This document shows positions 53,095 to 61,252 of a DNA stretch of 64,000 nt, piece by piece. The notes beneath the pieces are model-generated. The model saw only the letters and a list, made by a program, of their open reading frames with translations, was not told the origin of the DNA and did no database searches. Source of the stretch: Halopseudomonas maritima (lineage in GTDB: Bacteria; Pseudomonadota; Gammaproteobacteria; Pseudomonadales; Pseudomonadaceae); NCBI RefSeq assembly GCF_021545785.1, contig NZ_CP079801.1, forward strand, positions 2,232,001-2,296,000, written 5' to 3'. The number at the start of each line of letters is the position of its first letter. Within the stretch, counting starts at the first letter, position 1. The translations under genes were made by a program, and so were the position numbers.

Positions 53095-54273
53095 ATGCGC
53101 ACGCACGGACGCGCAAGGCACTGGCTGGCAGCGGCGCTGCTGGTGATGGGCGGCGTCTGTGCGTCGCCGTTGCTGGCTGATCAGCCCGAAGACGCCCGCG
53201 CAGCGCGGGCCGAGCTGGAAAAGGCGCAGGCCGATATCGAACGGCTCAAGCAGGTGCTCAGCGAGCTGCGCCAGGAGGCGTCGGGGCTGGAGGCCGAGCT
53301 GAAGAAAAGTGAAACCGACATCGGCCGCCTGCAACGGGAAAGCGGTGAGCTGGAGCAGCAGATTCGCGAGGGCGAGAGTCGTCTGCAGGAGCTGCACCAG
53401 CAGGCCGAGCAATTGCAGGCCTCACTTGACGCGCAGCAGGAGCAGATTGCTCGTCAGGTGCGCGCCGCCTATATGGCGGGCCAGCAAGGCTACATGAAGC
53501 TGCTGCTCAATCAGGATGATCCGGGCCGCATGGCGCGCATGCTGCGCTACTACGAATACGTGGGGCGTGCGCGAGTTGAGGAAATCAGCCGTTTCAACGA
53601 CACCATCGCTCAGGTGCAGCAGGCCTCGGCTGCTGCCGCCGCCCAGCAGACCGAACTGCAACAGCAGCGCGAAGGGCTGGCCAGTCGAGCCGAAGCCCTG
53701 CGCGCCGAGCAGCGCAAGCGCACACAAGTGCTGGCCTCGCTGCAGGGCCAGCAACGTTCGCAGAACGAGCAGCTGCGCAGTCGCGAAGCAGAGCGTGCGG
53801 AACTCAATCGGGTTATCAAGCGTCTTGAAGAGGCGGTGGTCAGTATCCCCACGCCGGCCGGTAACCAGCCGTTCGCCCAGGCACGCGGCAAGTTGCCGTT
53901 GCCTTTGCGGGGGCGGATACAGGCCCGGTTTGGCAGCCAGCGCGGTAGTGATGCGCGACTGAAATGGGATGGTTTGCTGATCAGTGCGGCGGCTGGCAGT
54001 CAGGTCAGCGCCATTCACGGTGGTCGTGTGGTGTTTGCCGATTGGTTGCGTGGCTCCGGCCTGCTGCTGATTCTGGATCACGGTGACGGTTATCTCAGCC
54101 TGTATGGCCATAATCAGAGCTTGCTGAAAGACGTGGGCGCCTGGGTGCAGCCCGGTGAAGCGATTGCCACCGTGGGCAGCAGTGGTGGTCAGGCTGATCC
54201 GTCGCTCTACTTTGCCATTCGTCATCGCGGTCAGGCGCTGGACCCGGCACGCTGGTGTATGCTGTCGGGGTGA
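53095..54273 (+). CDS. envC: Murein hydrolase activator EnvC
   Basis: A 392-residue periplasmic protein. The signal peptide ends near LLADQP. A long coiled coil (about 35-255) is followed by a degenerate LytM/M23 domain. The usual first zinc ligands are missing: RLKWDGLLISA stands where HxxxD is normal, as in E. coli EnvC. It should therefore activate amidases rather than cut peptidoglycan itself. Conserved GRVVFADWLRGSGLLLILDHG and SSGGQADPSLYFAIRHRG follow. It starts 5 bp after gpmI. Confidence 0.94.
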   Translation: MRTHGRARHWLAAALLVMGGVCASPLLADQPEDARAARAELEKAQADIERLKQVLSELRQEASGLEAELKKSETDIGRLQRESGELEQQIREGESRLQELHQQAEQLQASLDAQQEQIARQVRAAYMAGQQGYMKLLLNQDDPGRMARMLRYYEYVGRARVEEISRFNDTIAQVQQASAAAAAQQTELQQQREGLASRAEALRAEQRKRTQVLASLQGQQRSQNEQLRSREAERAELNRVIKRLEEAVVSIPTPAGNQPFAQARGKLPLPLRGRIQARFGSQRGSDARLKWDGLLISAAAGSQVSAIHGGRVVFADWLRGSGLLLILDHGDGYLSLYGHNQSLLKDVGAWVQPGEAIATVGSSGGQADPSLYFAIRHRGQALDPARWCMLSG

Positions 54274-54323
54274 TGGCGCGCTGGTGGGGTGGCCGCTTGA
54301 TTTTCCCTGGATTGGAGAGTTAC

Positions 54324-55613
54324 ATGATTGCAGCGCGTAGTCTGTTGGTGGCCGGTCTGAGTCTGGCGTTTGTCATGCCCCTGCAGGCCCAGGAGCAGCA
54401 ACCTGCCCAATCCGCCGCAGCGCCGCTGCCGTTGAACGAGCTGCGCACCTTTGCCGAAGTCTTTGAGCGTATCCGCGCTGCCTACGTTGAGCCAGTCGAC
54501 GATGCCACCTTGCTGGACAACGCCGTGCGCGGCATGCTCGAGGGGCTGGACCCGCACTCGGCTTATCTCACCCCCGAAGACTACACCGGCCTGCAGGACA
54601 GCACCGAAGGCCAGTTTGGCGGCTTGGGCATTGAAGTCGGTCAGGAAGACGGCTTTCTCAAGGTGGTCTCGCCGATTGATGACACACCGGCCGCCGAAGC
54701 GGGCATCGAGGCGGGCGACCTGATCGTCAAGATCGACGATCAGCCGGTCAAGGGCATCAGCCTGATGGACGCGGTAGACCGCATGCGCGGCGAGCCCGGT
54801 TCGGAAATTCGCCTTACCCTGGTGCGCGACAACGGCCGCCCTTTTGAGGTCACCCTGACCCGCGCCATCATCAAGGTCAAGAGCGTCAAAACCGAAGAAT
54901 TGGAGCCCGGCTACGCCTATCTGCGCATCACCCAGTTCCAGAACAACACCGGCGATGAAGTGCGCACCAGCCTGAACCGTTTGAACGCCAGTGGCGACCT
55001 CAAGGGCCTGGTGCTGGACCTGCGCAATAACCCTGGCGGCGTGCTGCAGTCGGCGGTTGAAGTCGTCGACAGCTTTGTCGACCAGGGGCTGATTGTGTAC
55101 ACCAAGGGCCGCCTGAGCAACGCCGAGCTGCGTTACAGCGCAACCAGCAGCAACCCGTCGGGCAGTGTGCCGCTGGTGGTGCTGATCAACGGCGGCTCCG
55201 CGTCGGCGTCGGAGATTGTTGCTGGCGCCCTGCAAGACCACGGTCGCGGCGTGATTATGGGCACCGACAGCTTCGGCAAGGGCTCGGTGCAAACCGTGCT
55301 GCCACTGAACAATGACCGCGCACTCAAGCTGACCACCGCCCTGTATTACACGCCCCAAGGTCGCTCTATTCAGGCCCAGGGCATCGTGCCGGACATTCGC
55401 GTTGAGCGCGCCCATGTGACAGTCGATGATGTCGCCGATAGCGGTGGCTATCGTGAGGCTGATCTGGCAGGTCACCTGAACAATGCCAGCGGCCAGGAGC
55501 GCCCCACCGGCAGTCTGCCGCAGCGCGAGCGCGGTGAGCTGGATGCCGACTATCAGCTGAATCAGGCGCTTAACCTGCTCAAGGGGCTCAACATCGTTCG
55601 CCGCGTCGAGTGA
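54324..55613 (+). CDS. ctpA: S41 C-terminal processing protease (CtpA-like)
   Basis: A 429-residue periplasmic serine protease. The signal peptide ends near MPLQAQE. A PDZ domain occupies about residues 95-185 (FGGLGIEVG). The catalytic part contains the Ser in GGSASASEIVAGAL (about 292-296) and the Lys in GTDSFGKGSVQT (K319). Pseudomonas CtpA degrades cell-wall hydrolases with the lipoprotein LbcA; that partner is not in the window. GGAGAG precedes the ATG. Its TGA overlaps the GTG of the next gene. Confidence 0.95.
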   Translation: MIAARSLLVAGLSLAFVMPLQAQEQQPAQSAAAPLPLNELRTFAEVFERIRAAYVEPVDDATLLDNAVRGMLEGLDPHSAYLTPEDYTGLQDSTEGQFGGLGIEVGQEDGFLKVVSPIDDTPAAEAGIEAGDLIVKIDDQPVKGISLMDAVDRMRGEPGSEIRLTLVRDNGRPFEVTLTRAIIKVKSVKTEELEPGYAYLRITQFQNNTGDEVRTSLNRLNASGDLKGLVLDLRNNPGGVLQSAVEVVDSFVDQGLIVYTKGRLSNAELRYSATSSNPSGSVPLVVLINGGSASASEIVAGALQDHGRGVIMGTDSFGKGSVQTVLPLNNDRALKLTTALYYTPQGRSIQAQGIVPDIRVERAHVTVDDVADSGGYREADLAGHLNNASGQERPTGSLPQRERGELDADYQLNQALNLLKGLNIVRRVE

Positions 55614-56548
55614 GGCTGCCGGGTTTTGCCGGGCTGTATGGCGGCCTGGCGGTGTTGCTGTTGGTAGCGCTGGTGGCCTGCTCGGACGATAGTACTGAGC
55701 AAGCCGCCAGCTCGAAGCCTGTCTCCGAGCCGGTGCAACAGGCCATGCCCGCGCCCGAACCGATCACCGAGCCAGCGCCGGCGTTAGAGCCGCCGGTTGT
55801 CGACGAAACGGTTAGCCCTGCCGATGCGCCTGCTGCGCCGCCAGTGGCACCGTTGCCTGAGTCTGAGCCGGCGTCTTCCAGTGCTGCGCTGCCGCGCCTT
55901 GCCATCATTATCGATGACGTGGGCCAAAGCCTGACGGTCGGGCGCCGCGTGGTGGCGCTACCGGGGCCGGTTGCGCTGGCTATTTTGCCGCAGTTGCCCC
56001 ATTCCCAAACGCTGGCCGAAGAGGCTGCCGCCGCCGGCAAGCCGGTAATGCTGCATTTGCCGATGGAGAACATGGCAGGTTTGTCGATTGGCCCCGGTGG
56101 GCTGACCACGGCGATGGCTGAGGGCGAGTTTCGCAGCCGCCTGCAGCAAAGCCTGAACGCCTTCGGCCCGATTCAGGGCGTCAACAACCATATGGGCAGC
56201 CGGCTGACGGCTGATCGCCAGCGTATGGACTGGCTGATGCAGGTGCTGGCCGAGCGGCAGCTGTTCTTCGTTGACAGCCGCACCACTGCCCAGACCCAGG
56301 CCGCCTTCGCCGCCAAGGCCGCACGGGTGCCGCATGTCTCGCGCGACATCTTTTTGGACAATGTGCGCAGCGAGGCCGAGATCGACCACGAGTTTCGCCT
56401 GGTGCTGGCGCGTGCCCGCAAGCAGGGTGCGGCGGTGCTGATCGGTCATCCCTATCCGGAAACCTTGGATTATCTGGAGCGTCGTTTGCCGCAACTGGAG
56501 GCAGAAGGGGTGCAGTTGGTGAGTGTGCAGGTGTTGTTGGAGCGGTAG
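55610..56548 (+). CDS. Divergent polysaccharide deacetylase (YibQ/DUF610 family)
   Basis: A 312-residue envelope protein. The N-terminus has a hydrophobic segment ending in LVAC near 24, so it is probably a lipoprotein. A Pro/Glu/Ala-rich spacer of about 60 residues follows, then the deacetylase-like barrel: LAIIIDDVGQS near 98, LPMENM near 150, GVNNHMGSRLT near 187 and FFVDSRTTAQTQAA near 222. The family lacks proof of activity. The GTG start overlaps the ctpA stop. It closes the gpmI-envC-ctpA set. Confidence 0.88.
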   Translation: MRLPGFAGLYGGLAVLLLVALVACSDDSTEQAASSKPVSEPVQQAMPAPEPITEPAPALEPPVVDETVSPADAPAAPPVAPLPESEPASSSAALPRLAIIIDDVGQSLTVGRRVVALPGPVALAILPQLPHSQTLAEEAAAAGKPVMLHLPMENMAGLSIGPGGLTTAMAEGEFRSRLQQSLNAFGPIQGVNNHMGSRLTADRQRMDWLMQVLAERQLFFVDSRTTAQTQAAFAAKAARVPHVSRDIFLDNVRSEAEIDHEFRLVLARARKQGAAVLIGHPYPETLDYLERRLPQLEAEGVQLVSVQVLLER

Positions 56549-56959
56549 CACGAGTTTCGATCGCTCAAATGCTCTGCGTCCGGCTCTCGGCCTCAGTGTT
56601 GTCTGGCAAGTCGCCTTTCGCCTTTTACGGCGAGCCAAGGGGGGCTGCTTGCCCAGCCCCCCTTAGCGATCCCCCGGGGCACCCGGCTACGCGGCCCTTC
56701 GGGTTCGCTGCGTTGCTCGGGCTGACGGGGGTCGGCAGAACTCGTCGCTGCGCTCCTCAGACATGCTGCCGTCCTATTTCCCGTCAGCCCTGCGCTACTC
56801 GCCCGCGTAAACGGGACTGGAGTCCGTGCACACTCCGCCGGCACTGATCGCTCCCATGCTCTGCGTGGGAGCGCATGTTCGGGCGTGCGGAGCTGGTCTG
56901 GACGCAGAGCGTCCGTGCGGTCGGTTTCCCACACAGAGCGTGGGAACCATCAGCGATAG
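56549..56959. repeat. Repeat-rich gene-free spacer before hisF
   Basis: About 410 bp without a credible gene. It holds a perfect 11-bp stem AAGGGGGGCTG/CAGCCCCCCTT at 56637-56664, a CGCTCCCA/TGGGAGCG hairpin at 56849-56873, a GACG/CGTC stem at 56900-56912 and a GGTTTCCCAC/GTGGGAACC stem at 56923-56948. The core GCTCTGCGT recurs at about 56571 and 56858, and inverted near 56902 and 56934. Such CCCAYGCTCTGCGTGGGA palindromes are scattered in Pseudomonas intergenic DNA. An open frame across it on the minus strand is judged spurious. Confidence 0.65.
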
Positions 56960-57733
56960 TTAGAGACGCATCTCAATCCCGCGCTCGGCCATATAGGCCT
57001 TGGCGTCGGCAATGCTGTATTCACCAAAGTGGAAAATACTGGCGGCCAGTACTGCGTCGGCGCCGCCCTGCAGTACGCCGTCGGCCAGATGCTGCAGATT
57101 GCCCACGCCGCCGGAGGCGATGACCGGGATGTGCAGCGCATCGCTGATGGCGCGGGTTACGCCCAGGTCGTAGCCGCTCTTTACGCCGTCCTGATCCATG
57201 CTGGTCAGCAGAATCTCACCGGCGCCCAGCTGTTCCATCTTCTTCGACCATTCGACCGCATCCAGCCCGGTCGGCTTGCGGCCGCCGTGGGTGAAAATCT
57301 CCCAGCGGCCGGGTTCGTTCGGGCCGGACACGCGCTTGGCGTCGATGGCCACGACGATGCACTGCGAGCCAAAGCGGTCTGCTGCCTCGCCGACAAACTC
57401 CGGGTTGAACACCGCTGCGGTGTTGATTGACACCTTGTCCGCGCCGGCGTTGAGCAGGTTGCGAATATCCTGCACGGTTCGCACGCCGCCGCCGACGGTC
57501 AGCGGAATGAACACCTGGCTGGCCATGCGCTCGACCGTGTGCAACGTGGTGTCGCGCTCCTGATGGCTGGCGGTGATGTCGAGAAAGGTGATCTCGTCTG
57601 CGCCCTGCTCGTTATAGCGGCGGGCGACTTCCACCGGGTCACCGGCGTCACGGATATTCTCGAACTTGACGCCCTTGACCACGCGACCGTTATCGACGTC
57701 GAGGCAGGGGATGATGCGTTTGGCCAGGGGCAT
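56960..57733 (-). CDS. hisF: Imidazole glycerol phosphate synthase, cyclase subunit
   Basis: A 257-residue TIM-barrel enzyme that works with HisH to make imidazole glycerol phosphate and AICAR. The start MPLAKRIIPCLDVDNG has the catalytic D12-type Asp. VVAIDAKRVSGP near 126-137 and the phosphate loops VIASGGVGN and ADAVLAASIFHFGE are present. It is last in the hisB-hisH-hisA-hisF set. The 106-bp gap after hisA is occupied by a heptad inverted repeat. Confidence 0.97.
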   Translation of the reverse strand: MPLAKRIIPCLDVDNGRVVKGVKFENIRDAGDPVEVARRYNEQGADEITFLDITASHQERDTTLHTVERMASQVFIPLTVGGGVRTVQDIRNLLNAGADKVSINTAAVFNPEFVGEAADRFGSQCIVVAIDAKRVSGPNEPGRWEIFTHGGRKPTGLDAVEWSKKMEQLGAGEILLTSMDQDGVKSGYDLGVTRAISDALHIPVIASGGVGNLQHLADGVLQGGADAVLAASIFHFGEYSIADAKAYMAERGIEMRL

Positions 57734-57764
57734 TTGGATACTCCGTGAGCGTGTTAGCGGACGT

Positions 57765-57845
57765 GTAGGGCTGTAGGCTTGAGGCTGAAGGCTGGAAGGT
57801 CACGCAAGTGCCTATCTTCCAGCCTTCAGCTTCCGGCCTTTAGCC
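57765..57845. repeat. Heptad inverted-repeat element C (AGGCTNN units)
   Basis: The left arm (57765-57800) contains AGGCTTG, AGGCTGA, AGGCTGG, AAGG. The reverse complement of the right arm (57814-57845) contains AGGCCGG, AAGCTGA, AGGCTGG, AAG. The arms are identical over GCTGAAGGCTGGAAG (15 bases). The loop is about 15 nt. The right arm covers the hisA stop codon (57840-57842). Confidence 0.78.
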
Positions 57846-58583
57846 GCGATCGCTCTGGCGATCGCACAGCGCCTGCGCTTCAGCCACATCCAGCGTGCCT
57901 TCATAGATCGCACGGCCGGTGATGGCGCCGATGATGCCGGGGGCGCGGGCGTCGAGCAGGGTTTGGATGTCGCCAATGTGGTGGATGCCGCCGGAGGCGA
58001 TCACCGGAATCGAGGTGGCGTTGGCCAGCGCGGCGGTGGCTTCGACGTTGCAGCCCTGCATCATGCCGTCTTTGGCGATGTCGGTGTAGACAATGGCGCT
58101 GACGCCGTCGGCTTCAAAACGCTTGGCCAGATCGACCACCTGAATGCTGCTGACTTCGGCCCAGCCGTCGGTGGCGACGAAGCCGTCTTTGGCGTCCAGA
58201 CCGACGATCACCTTGCCCGGGAAGGCGCGGCAGGCTTCGCCAACGAACTCCGGCTCCTTGACCGCCTTGGTGCCGATGATGACGTAGCTGACGCCGGCCT
58301 TGACGTATTCCTCGATGGTTTCCAGCGAACGAATGCCGCCGCCGATCTGGATCGGCAGGTCCGGGTAGCGGCGCGCAATCGCGGTGACCGCATCGCCGTT
58401 GACCGGCTTGCCTTCGAAGGCGCCGTTCAGATCAACCAGATGCAGGCGGCGGCAGCCGGCCTCGACCCATTTGGCAGCCATGGCGACCGGGTTGTCGGAG
58501 AACACGGTGGCGTCGTCCATCAGGCCCTGGCGCAGGCGCACGCAGGCGCCGTCTTTCAGGTCGATAGCGGGAATTATAAGCAT
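57840..58583 (-). CDS. hisA: Phosphoribosylformimino-5-aminoimidazole carboxamide ribotide isomerase
   Basis: A 247-residue TIM-barrel isomerase of histidine synthesis. MLIIPAIDLKDGACVRLRQG at the start carries the catalytic Asp. DLPIQIGGGIRSLETIEEY and VIASGGIHHIGD form the phosphate-binding region. The start at 58583 is the family start; an extra 9 codons are open upstream but fall in repeat-derived sequence. The stop lies within repeat element C. It is related to HisF by old duplication. Confidence 0.97.
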   Translation of the reverse strand: MLIIPAIDLKDGACVRLRQGLMDDATVFSDNPVAMAAKWVEAGCRRLHLVDLNGAFEGKPVNGDAVTAIARRYPDLPIQIGGGIRSLETIEEYVKAGVSYVIIGTKAVKEPEFVGEACRAFPGKVIVGLDAKDGFVATDGWAEVSSIQVVDLAKRFEADGVSAIVYTDIAKDGMMQGCNVEATAALANATSIPVIASGGIHHIGDIQTLLDARAPGIIGAITGRAIYEGTLDVAEAQALCDRQSDRG

Positions 58584-58613
58584 TGTCGGAGTTCCTTGGC
58601 CTGGCGGCATCGC

Positions 58614-58680
58614 TTTAGGCTGAAAGCTATAGGCTGGAAGATCAAGCTCGGTGTAGGACTTCCAGCCTTTAGCCTCAAGC
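58614..58680. repeat. Heptad inverted-repeat element D (AGGCTNN units)
   Basis: The left arm at 58614-58640 has AGGCTGA, AAGCTAT, AGGCTGG, AAG. The right arm at 58659-58680 is complementary over AGGCTGGAAG and continues with AGGCTAA units in reverse complement. The loop is about 18 nt. It lies in the 120-bp hisH-hisA gap. Confidence 0.72.
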
Positions 58681-58703
58681 GGGTTTCTCGGGGTTTATTC
58701 GGT

Positions 58704-59348
58704 TTACCAGCGCCCATCCCAGACGAGAAAGTTGCTCAACAGCTGCAGGCCGTTGGTGTGGCTTTTCTCGGGGTGGAATTGGGTGGCGAATACGTTGTCC
58801 TGTGCCAGCGCGGCGGCAAAGTCGACACCGTAGTGGCAGCGACCGGCCAATTGACCGCTCTTGTCTGGCGCGGCGTAGTAGCTGTGCACAAAGTAGAAGC
58901 GCGCGTCCTGCTCGATGCGGTGCCAGAGCGGGTGGTCGATGGCCTGTTTGACCTGATTCCAGCCCATGTGCGGCACCTTCAGACGGGTGCCGTCAGCTTC
59001 TTTCAGCTCGTTGCCGAAGAAGCGCACCTTGCCCGGGAACAGACCAAGGCAGTCAACGCCGTTGTTCTCTTCGCTGTGCTCCAGCAGCATCTGCATGCCG
59101 ACACAGATGCCGAGTAGCGGCTTTTCCTTGGCGGCCTGACGGACCACGCCGTCCAGCTCAAGCTGGCGCAGTTCGCTGACGCAGTCGCGAATGGCGCCAA
59201 CGCCCGGCAACAGTACGCGGTCGGCGGCGAGAATGATCTGCGGATCGCTGGTCACGTCAACCTGGCGGGCGCCGGCGTGTTCCAGCGCCTTGGCAACCGA
59301 GTGCAGGTTGCCCATGCCATAGTCGATGACGGCTACATGACTGCTCAT
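58704..59348 (-). CDS. hisH: Imidazole glycerol phosphate synthase, glutaminase subunit
   Basis: A 214-residue class I glutamine amidotransferase that supplies ammonia to HisF. The nucleophile is in LLGICVGMQMLLE near 76-88, and the His/Glu pair is in FATQFHPEKSH near 190. VIDYGMGNLHSVAKALE opens the protein. It lies 3 bp after hisB. The downstream gap to hisA is enlarged by repeat element D. Confidence 0.97.
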   Translation of the reverse strand: MSSHVAVIDYGMGNLHSVAKALEHAGARQVDVTSDPQIILAADRVLLPGVGAIRDCVSELRQLELDGVVRQAAKEKPLLGICVGMQMLLEHSEENNGVDCLGLFPGKVRFFGNELKEADGTRLKVPHMGWNQVKQAIDHPLWHRIEQDARFYFVHSYYAAPDKSGQLAGRCHYGVDFAAALAQDNVFATQFHPEKSHTNGLQLLSNFLVWDGRW

Positions 59349-59351
59349 GAT

Positions 59352-59945
59352 TTACAGGCAACCCTTGGTCGAGGGCATGATGCCGCTCATGCGCGGATCT
59401 TCTTCAATCGCCATGCGCAGCGCGCGGCCAAAGGCCTTGAACACCGTCTCGATCTGGTGGTGGGTGTTGACGCCACGCAGGTTGTCGATGTGCAGGGTGA
59501 CCTGGGCGTGGTTGACGAAGCCCTGGAAAAACTCCATGAACAGGTCAACGTCAAAGCCGCCCACGCTGGCGCGGGTGTAGGGTACGTGCATCTGCAGGCC
59601 GGGGCGGCCGGAGAAGTCGATCACCACGCGTGACAGTGCCTCGTCCAGCGGCACGTACGCATGGCCGTAGCGGCGGATGCCTTTCTTGTCGCCGATCGCT
59701 TGGGCGAAGGCCTGGCCGAGGGTGATGCCTACGTCCTCAACGGTGTGGTGGTCGTCGATGTGCAGGTCGCCGCGCGCCTTGATGGTCATGTCGATCAAGC
59801 CGTGACGGGCAATCTGATCGAGCATGTGCTCAAGGAAGGGAACCCCGATGTCGAAATCGGCCTGGCCTGTACCGTCGAGATTGATGGCGACCTTGACCTG
59901 GGTTTCCAGCGTGTCGCGTGCGACGCTGGCCTTGCGTTCAGCCAT
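59352..59945 (-). CDS. hisB: Imidazoleglycerol-phosphate dehydratase
   Basis: A 197-residue monofunctional dehydratase with two metal-binding repeats: HMLDQIARHGLIDM near 40 with DDHHTVEDVGI near 67, and DLFMEFFQGFVNHAQVTLH near 135 with NTHHQIETVFKAFGRAL near 160. No phosphatase domain is fused, unlike in enteric bacteria. It is the first gene of the his set here and is divergent from the FAD oxidoreductase gene across 140 bp, which should hold both promoters. Confidence 0.97.
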   Translation of the reverse strand: MAERKASVARDTLETQVKVAINLDGTGQADFDIGVPFLEHMLDQIARHGLIDMTIKARGDLHIDDHHTVEDVGITLGQAFAQAIGDKKGIRRYGHAYVPLDEALSRVVIDFSGRPGLQMHVPYTRASVGGFDVDLFMEFFQGFVNHAQVTLHIDNLRGVNTHHQIETVFKAFGRALRMAIEEDPRMSGIMPSTKGCL

Positions 59946-60085
59946 GGCTGTCTCCGCTGATGGATACGTTCAAAGGCGTGCATTATACGTGCCTGCCCGT
60001 GTCGAGGGCTACCAGTGGCGGATTCACCCTGCCAATCGGCGTGATAGGGCGGCACAATGGGCCAACTAACGTTGCGGAGAGATGT

Positions 60086-61189
60086 GTGGTGGATGTCGAC
60101 CTGGTGGTGATTGGCGCCGGTGTAGTGGGCCTGGCCATTGCCCAGCGCATGGCGCGTGACGGACGCAGCGTGCTGGTGCTGGAGCAGGAAGACGCGCCCG
60201 GTTTGCACTGCTCCAGCCGCAACAGTGAAGTGATCCACGCGGGTATCTACTACGCGCCGGGCTCGCTGAAAGCGCAGCTGTGCCGTCAAGGGCGTGATTT
60301 GCTGTACGCCTGGTGCCGTGATTATGCGGTGCCGCACCAGCAGCTCGGCAAGTTGCTGGTGGCGGTGAACGAGAGCGAGATACCGGCGTTGCAGCAGTTG
60401 CAGGCCAATGCCGCTGCCAATGGGGTGGCGCTGAACTGGTTGAGCGCCGCCGAGGTTCATGCGCGTGAACCGCAGGTGCGCGCGGTGGCTGGGCTGTTGT
60501 CGCCACTGACCGGGATCGTTGACAGCCATGCGCTGTTGCAGTCGTTTGAGGCGGCGCTGCAGGCTGCGGGCGGCGAGCTGCTGTGTCATACAGGGGTTGA
60601 GCGCATTAGTGCGCTGGACGGTGGCCTTGAACTGACTGGACGCAGTAACGCAGAGGCTTTCAGCCTGCGGGCACGGCAGGTGGTCAACGCCGGCGGGCTG
60701 TTTGCCCAGCAGCTGCAGGTGGCCGCTGGCGCGCAGCACGTTGCGCCGCTGCACCTGTGTCAGGGGCGCTATTTCAGCTACAGCGGGCGCTCGCCGTTTT
60801 CTCATCTGGTCTATCCGATGCCCGAGGCTAACGCCACCGGCCTCGGCGTGCACGCGACCCTGGATTTAGGCGGGCAACTGCGTTTTGGGCCAGATGTGCG
60901 TTACCTCGACACGCTGGATTATCAGGTGGATGAGACCCTGCGAGATGCCTTTGCTGCGGCTATCGCGCGTTATTGGCCCGGTGTTGAGGCCGGCAGACTA
61001 CAGCCGGCGTATGCCGGGGTGCGGCCCAAGCTGTCTGGACCGGGGGAACCGGCTCGTGATTTCGTCATCCAAGACCAGAGCGTGCACGGGGTGCCAGGGT
61101 TGTTCGCCCTGCTGGGGATCGAGTCGCCGGGGCTGACATCCTCTCTGGCTCTGGCTGAGCTGGTCGCACAGCGGCTGGATGCGGTGTAG
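60086..61189 (+). CDS. FAD-dependent oxidoreductase, L-2-hydroxyglutarate oxidase-like
   Basis: A DAO-family flavoprotein of about 367 residues. The FAD motif is DLVVIGAGVVGLAIAQRMA at the start, followed by LHCSSRNSEVIHAGIYY near 47-63, a block typical of LhgO/L2HGDH enzymes. The C-terminal part holds YAGVRPKLSGPG and LLGIESPGLTSSLA. It probably oxidises an L-2-hydroxy acid to the keto acid and passes electrons to the quinone pool. The GTG at 60086 is chosen because GCGGAGA precedes it; the next codon is another GTG. The frame remains open upstream into hisB without homology. Confidence 0.85.
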   Translation: MVDVDLVVIGAGVVGLAIAQRMARDGRSVLVLEQEDAPGLHCSSRNSEVIHAGIYYAPGSLKAQLCRQGRDLLYAWCRDYAVPHQQLGKLLVAVNESEIPALQQLQANAAANGVALNWLSAAEVHAREPQVRAVAGLLSPLTGIVDSHALLQSFEAALQAAGGELLCHTGVERISALDGGLELTGRSNAEAFSLRARQVVNAGGLFAQQLQVAAGAQHVAPLHLCQGRYFSYSGRSPFSHLVYPMPEANATGLGVHATLDLGGQLRFGPDVRYLDTLDYQVDETLRDAFAAAIARYWPGVEAGRLQPAYAGVRPKLSGPGEPARDFVIQDQSVHGVPGLFALLGIESPGLTSSLALAELVAQRLDAV

Positions 61190-61252
61190 GCTCCCTCTCT
61201 CACTGTGCCATGATTTTTGCCCGGGGCTGGCCGGGTAGACCAAGGAGTGACT

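Noticed and set aside
51419..53116. A 565-codon minus-strand frame opposite gpmI.
   Set aside because: gpmI is unmistakable on the other strand, and the antisense product is a His/Gly/Arg-rich mixture without motifs.
56593..56934. A 113-codon minus-strand frame containing RRAWERS.
   Set aside because: It lies wholly in repeat palindromes; this kind of translation is typical of spurious proteins predicted from Pseudomonas repeats.
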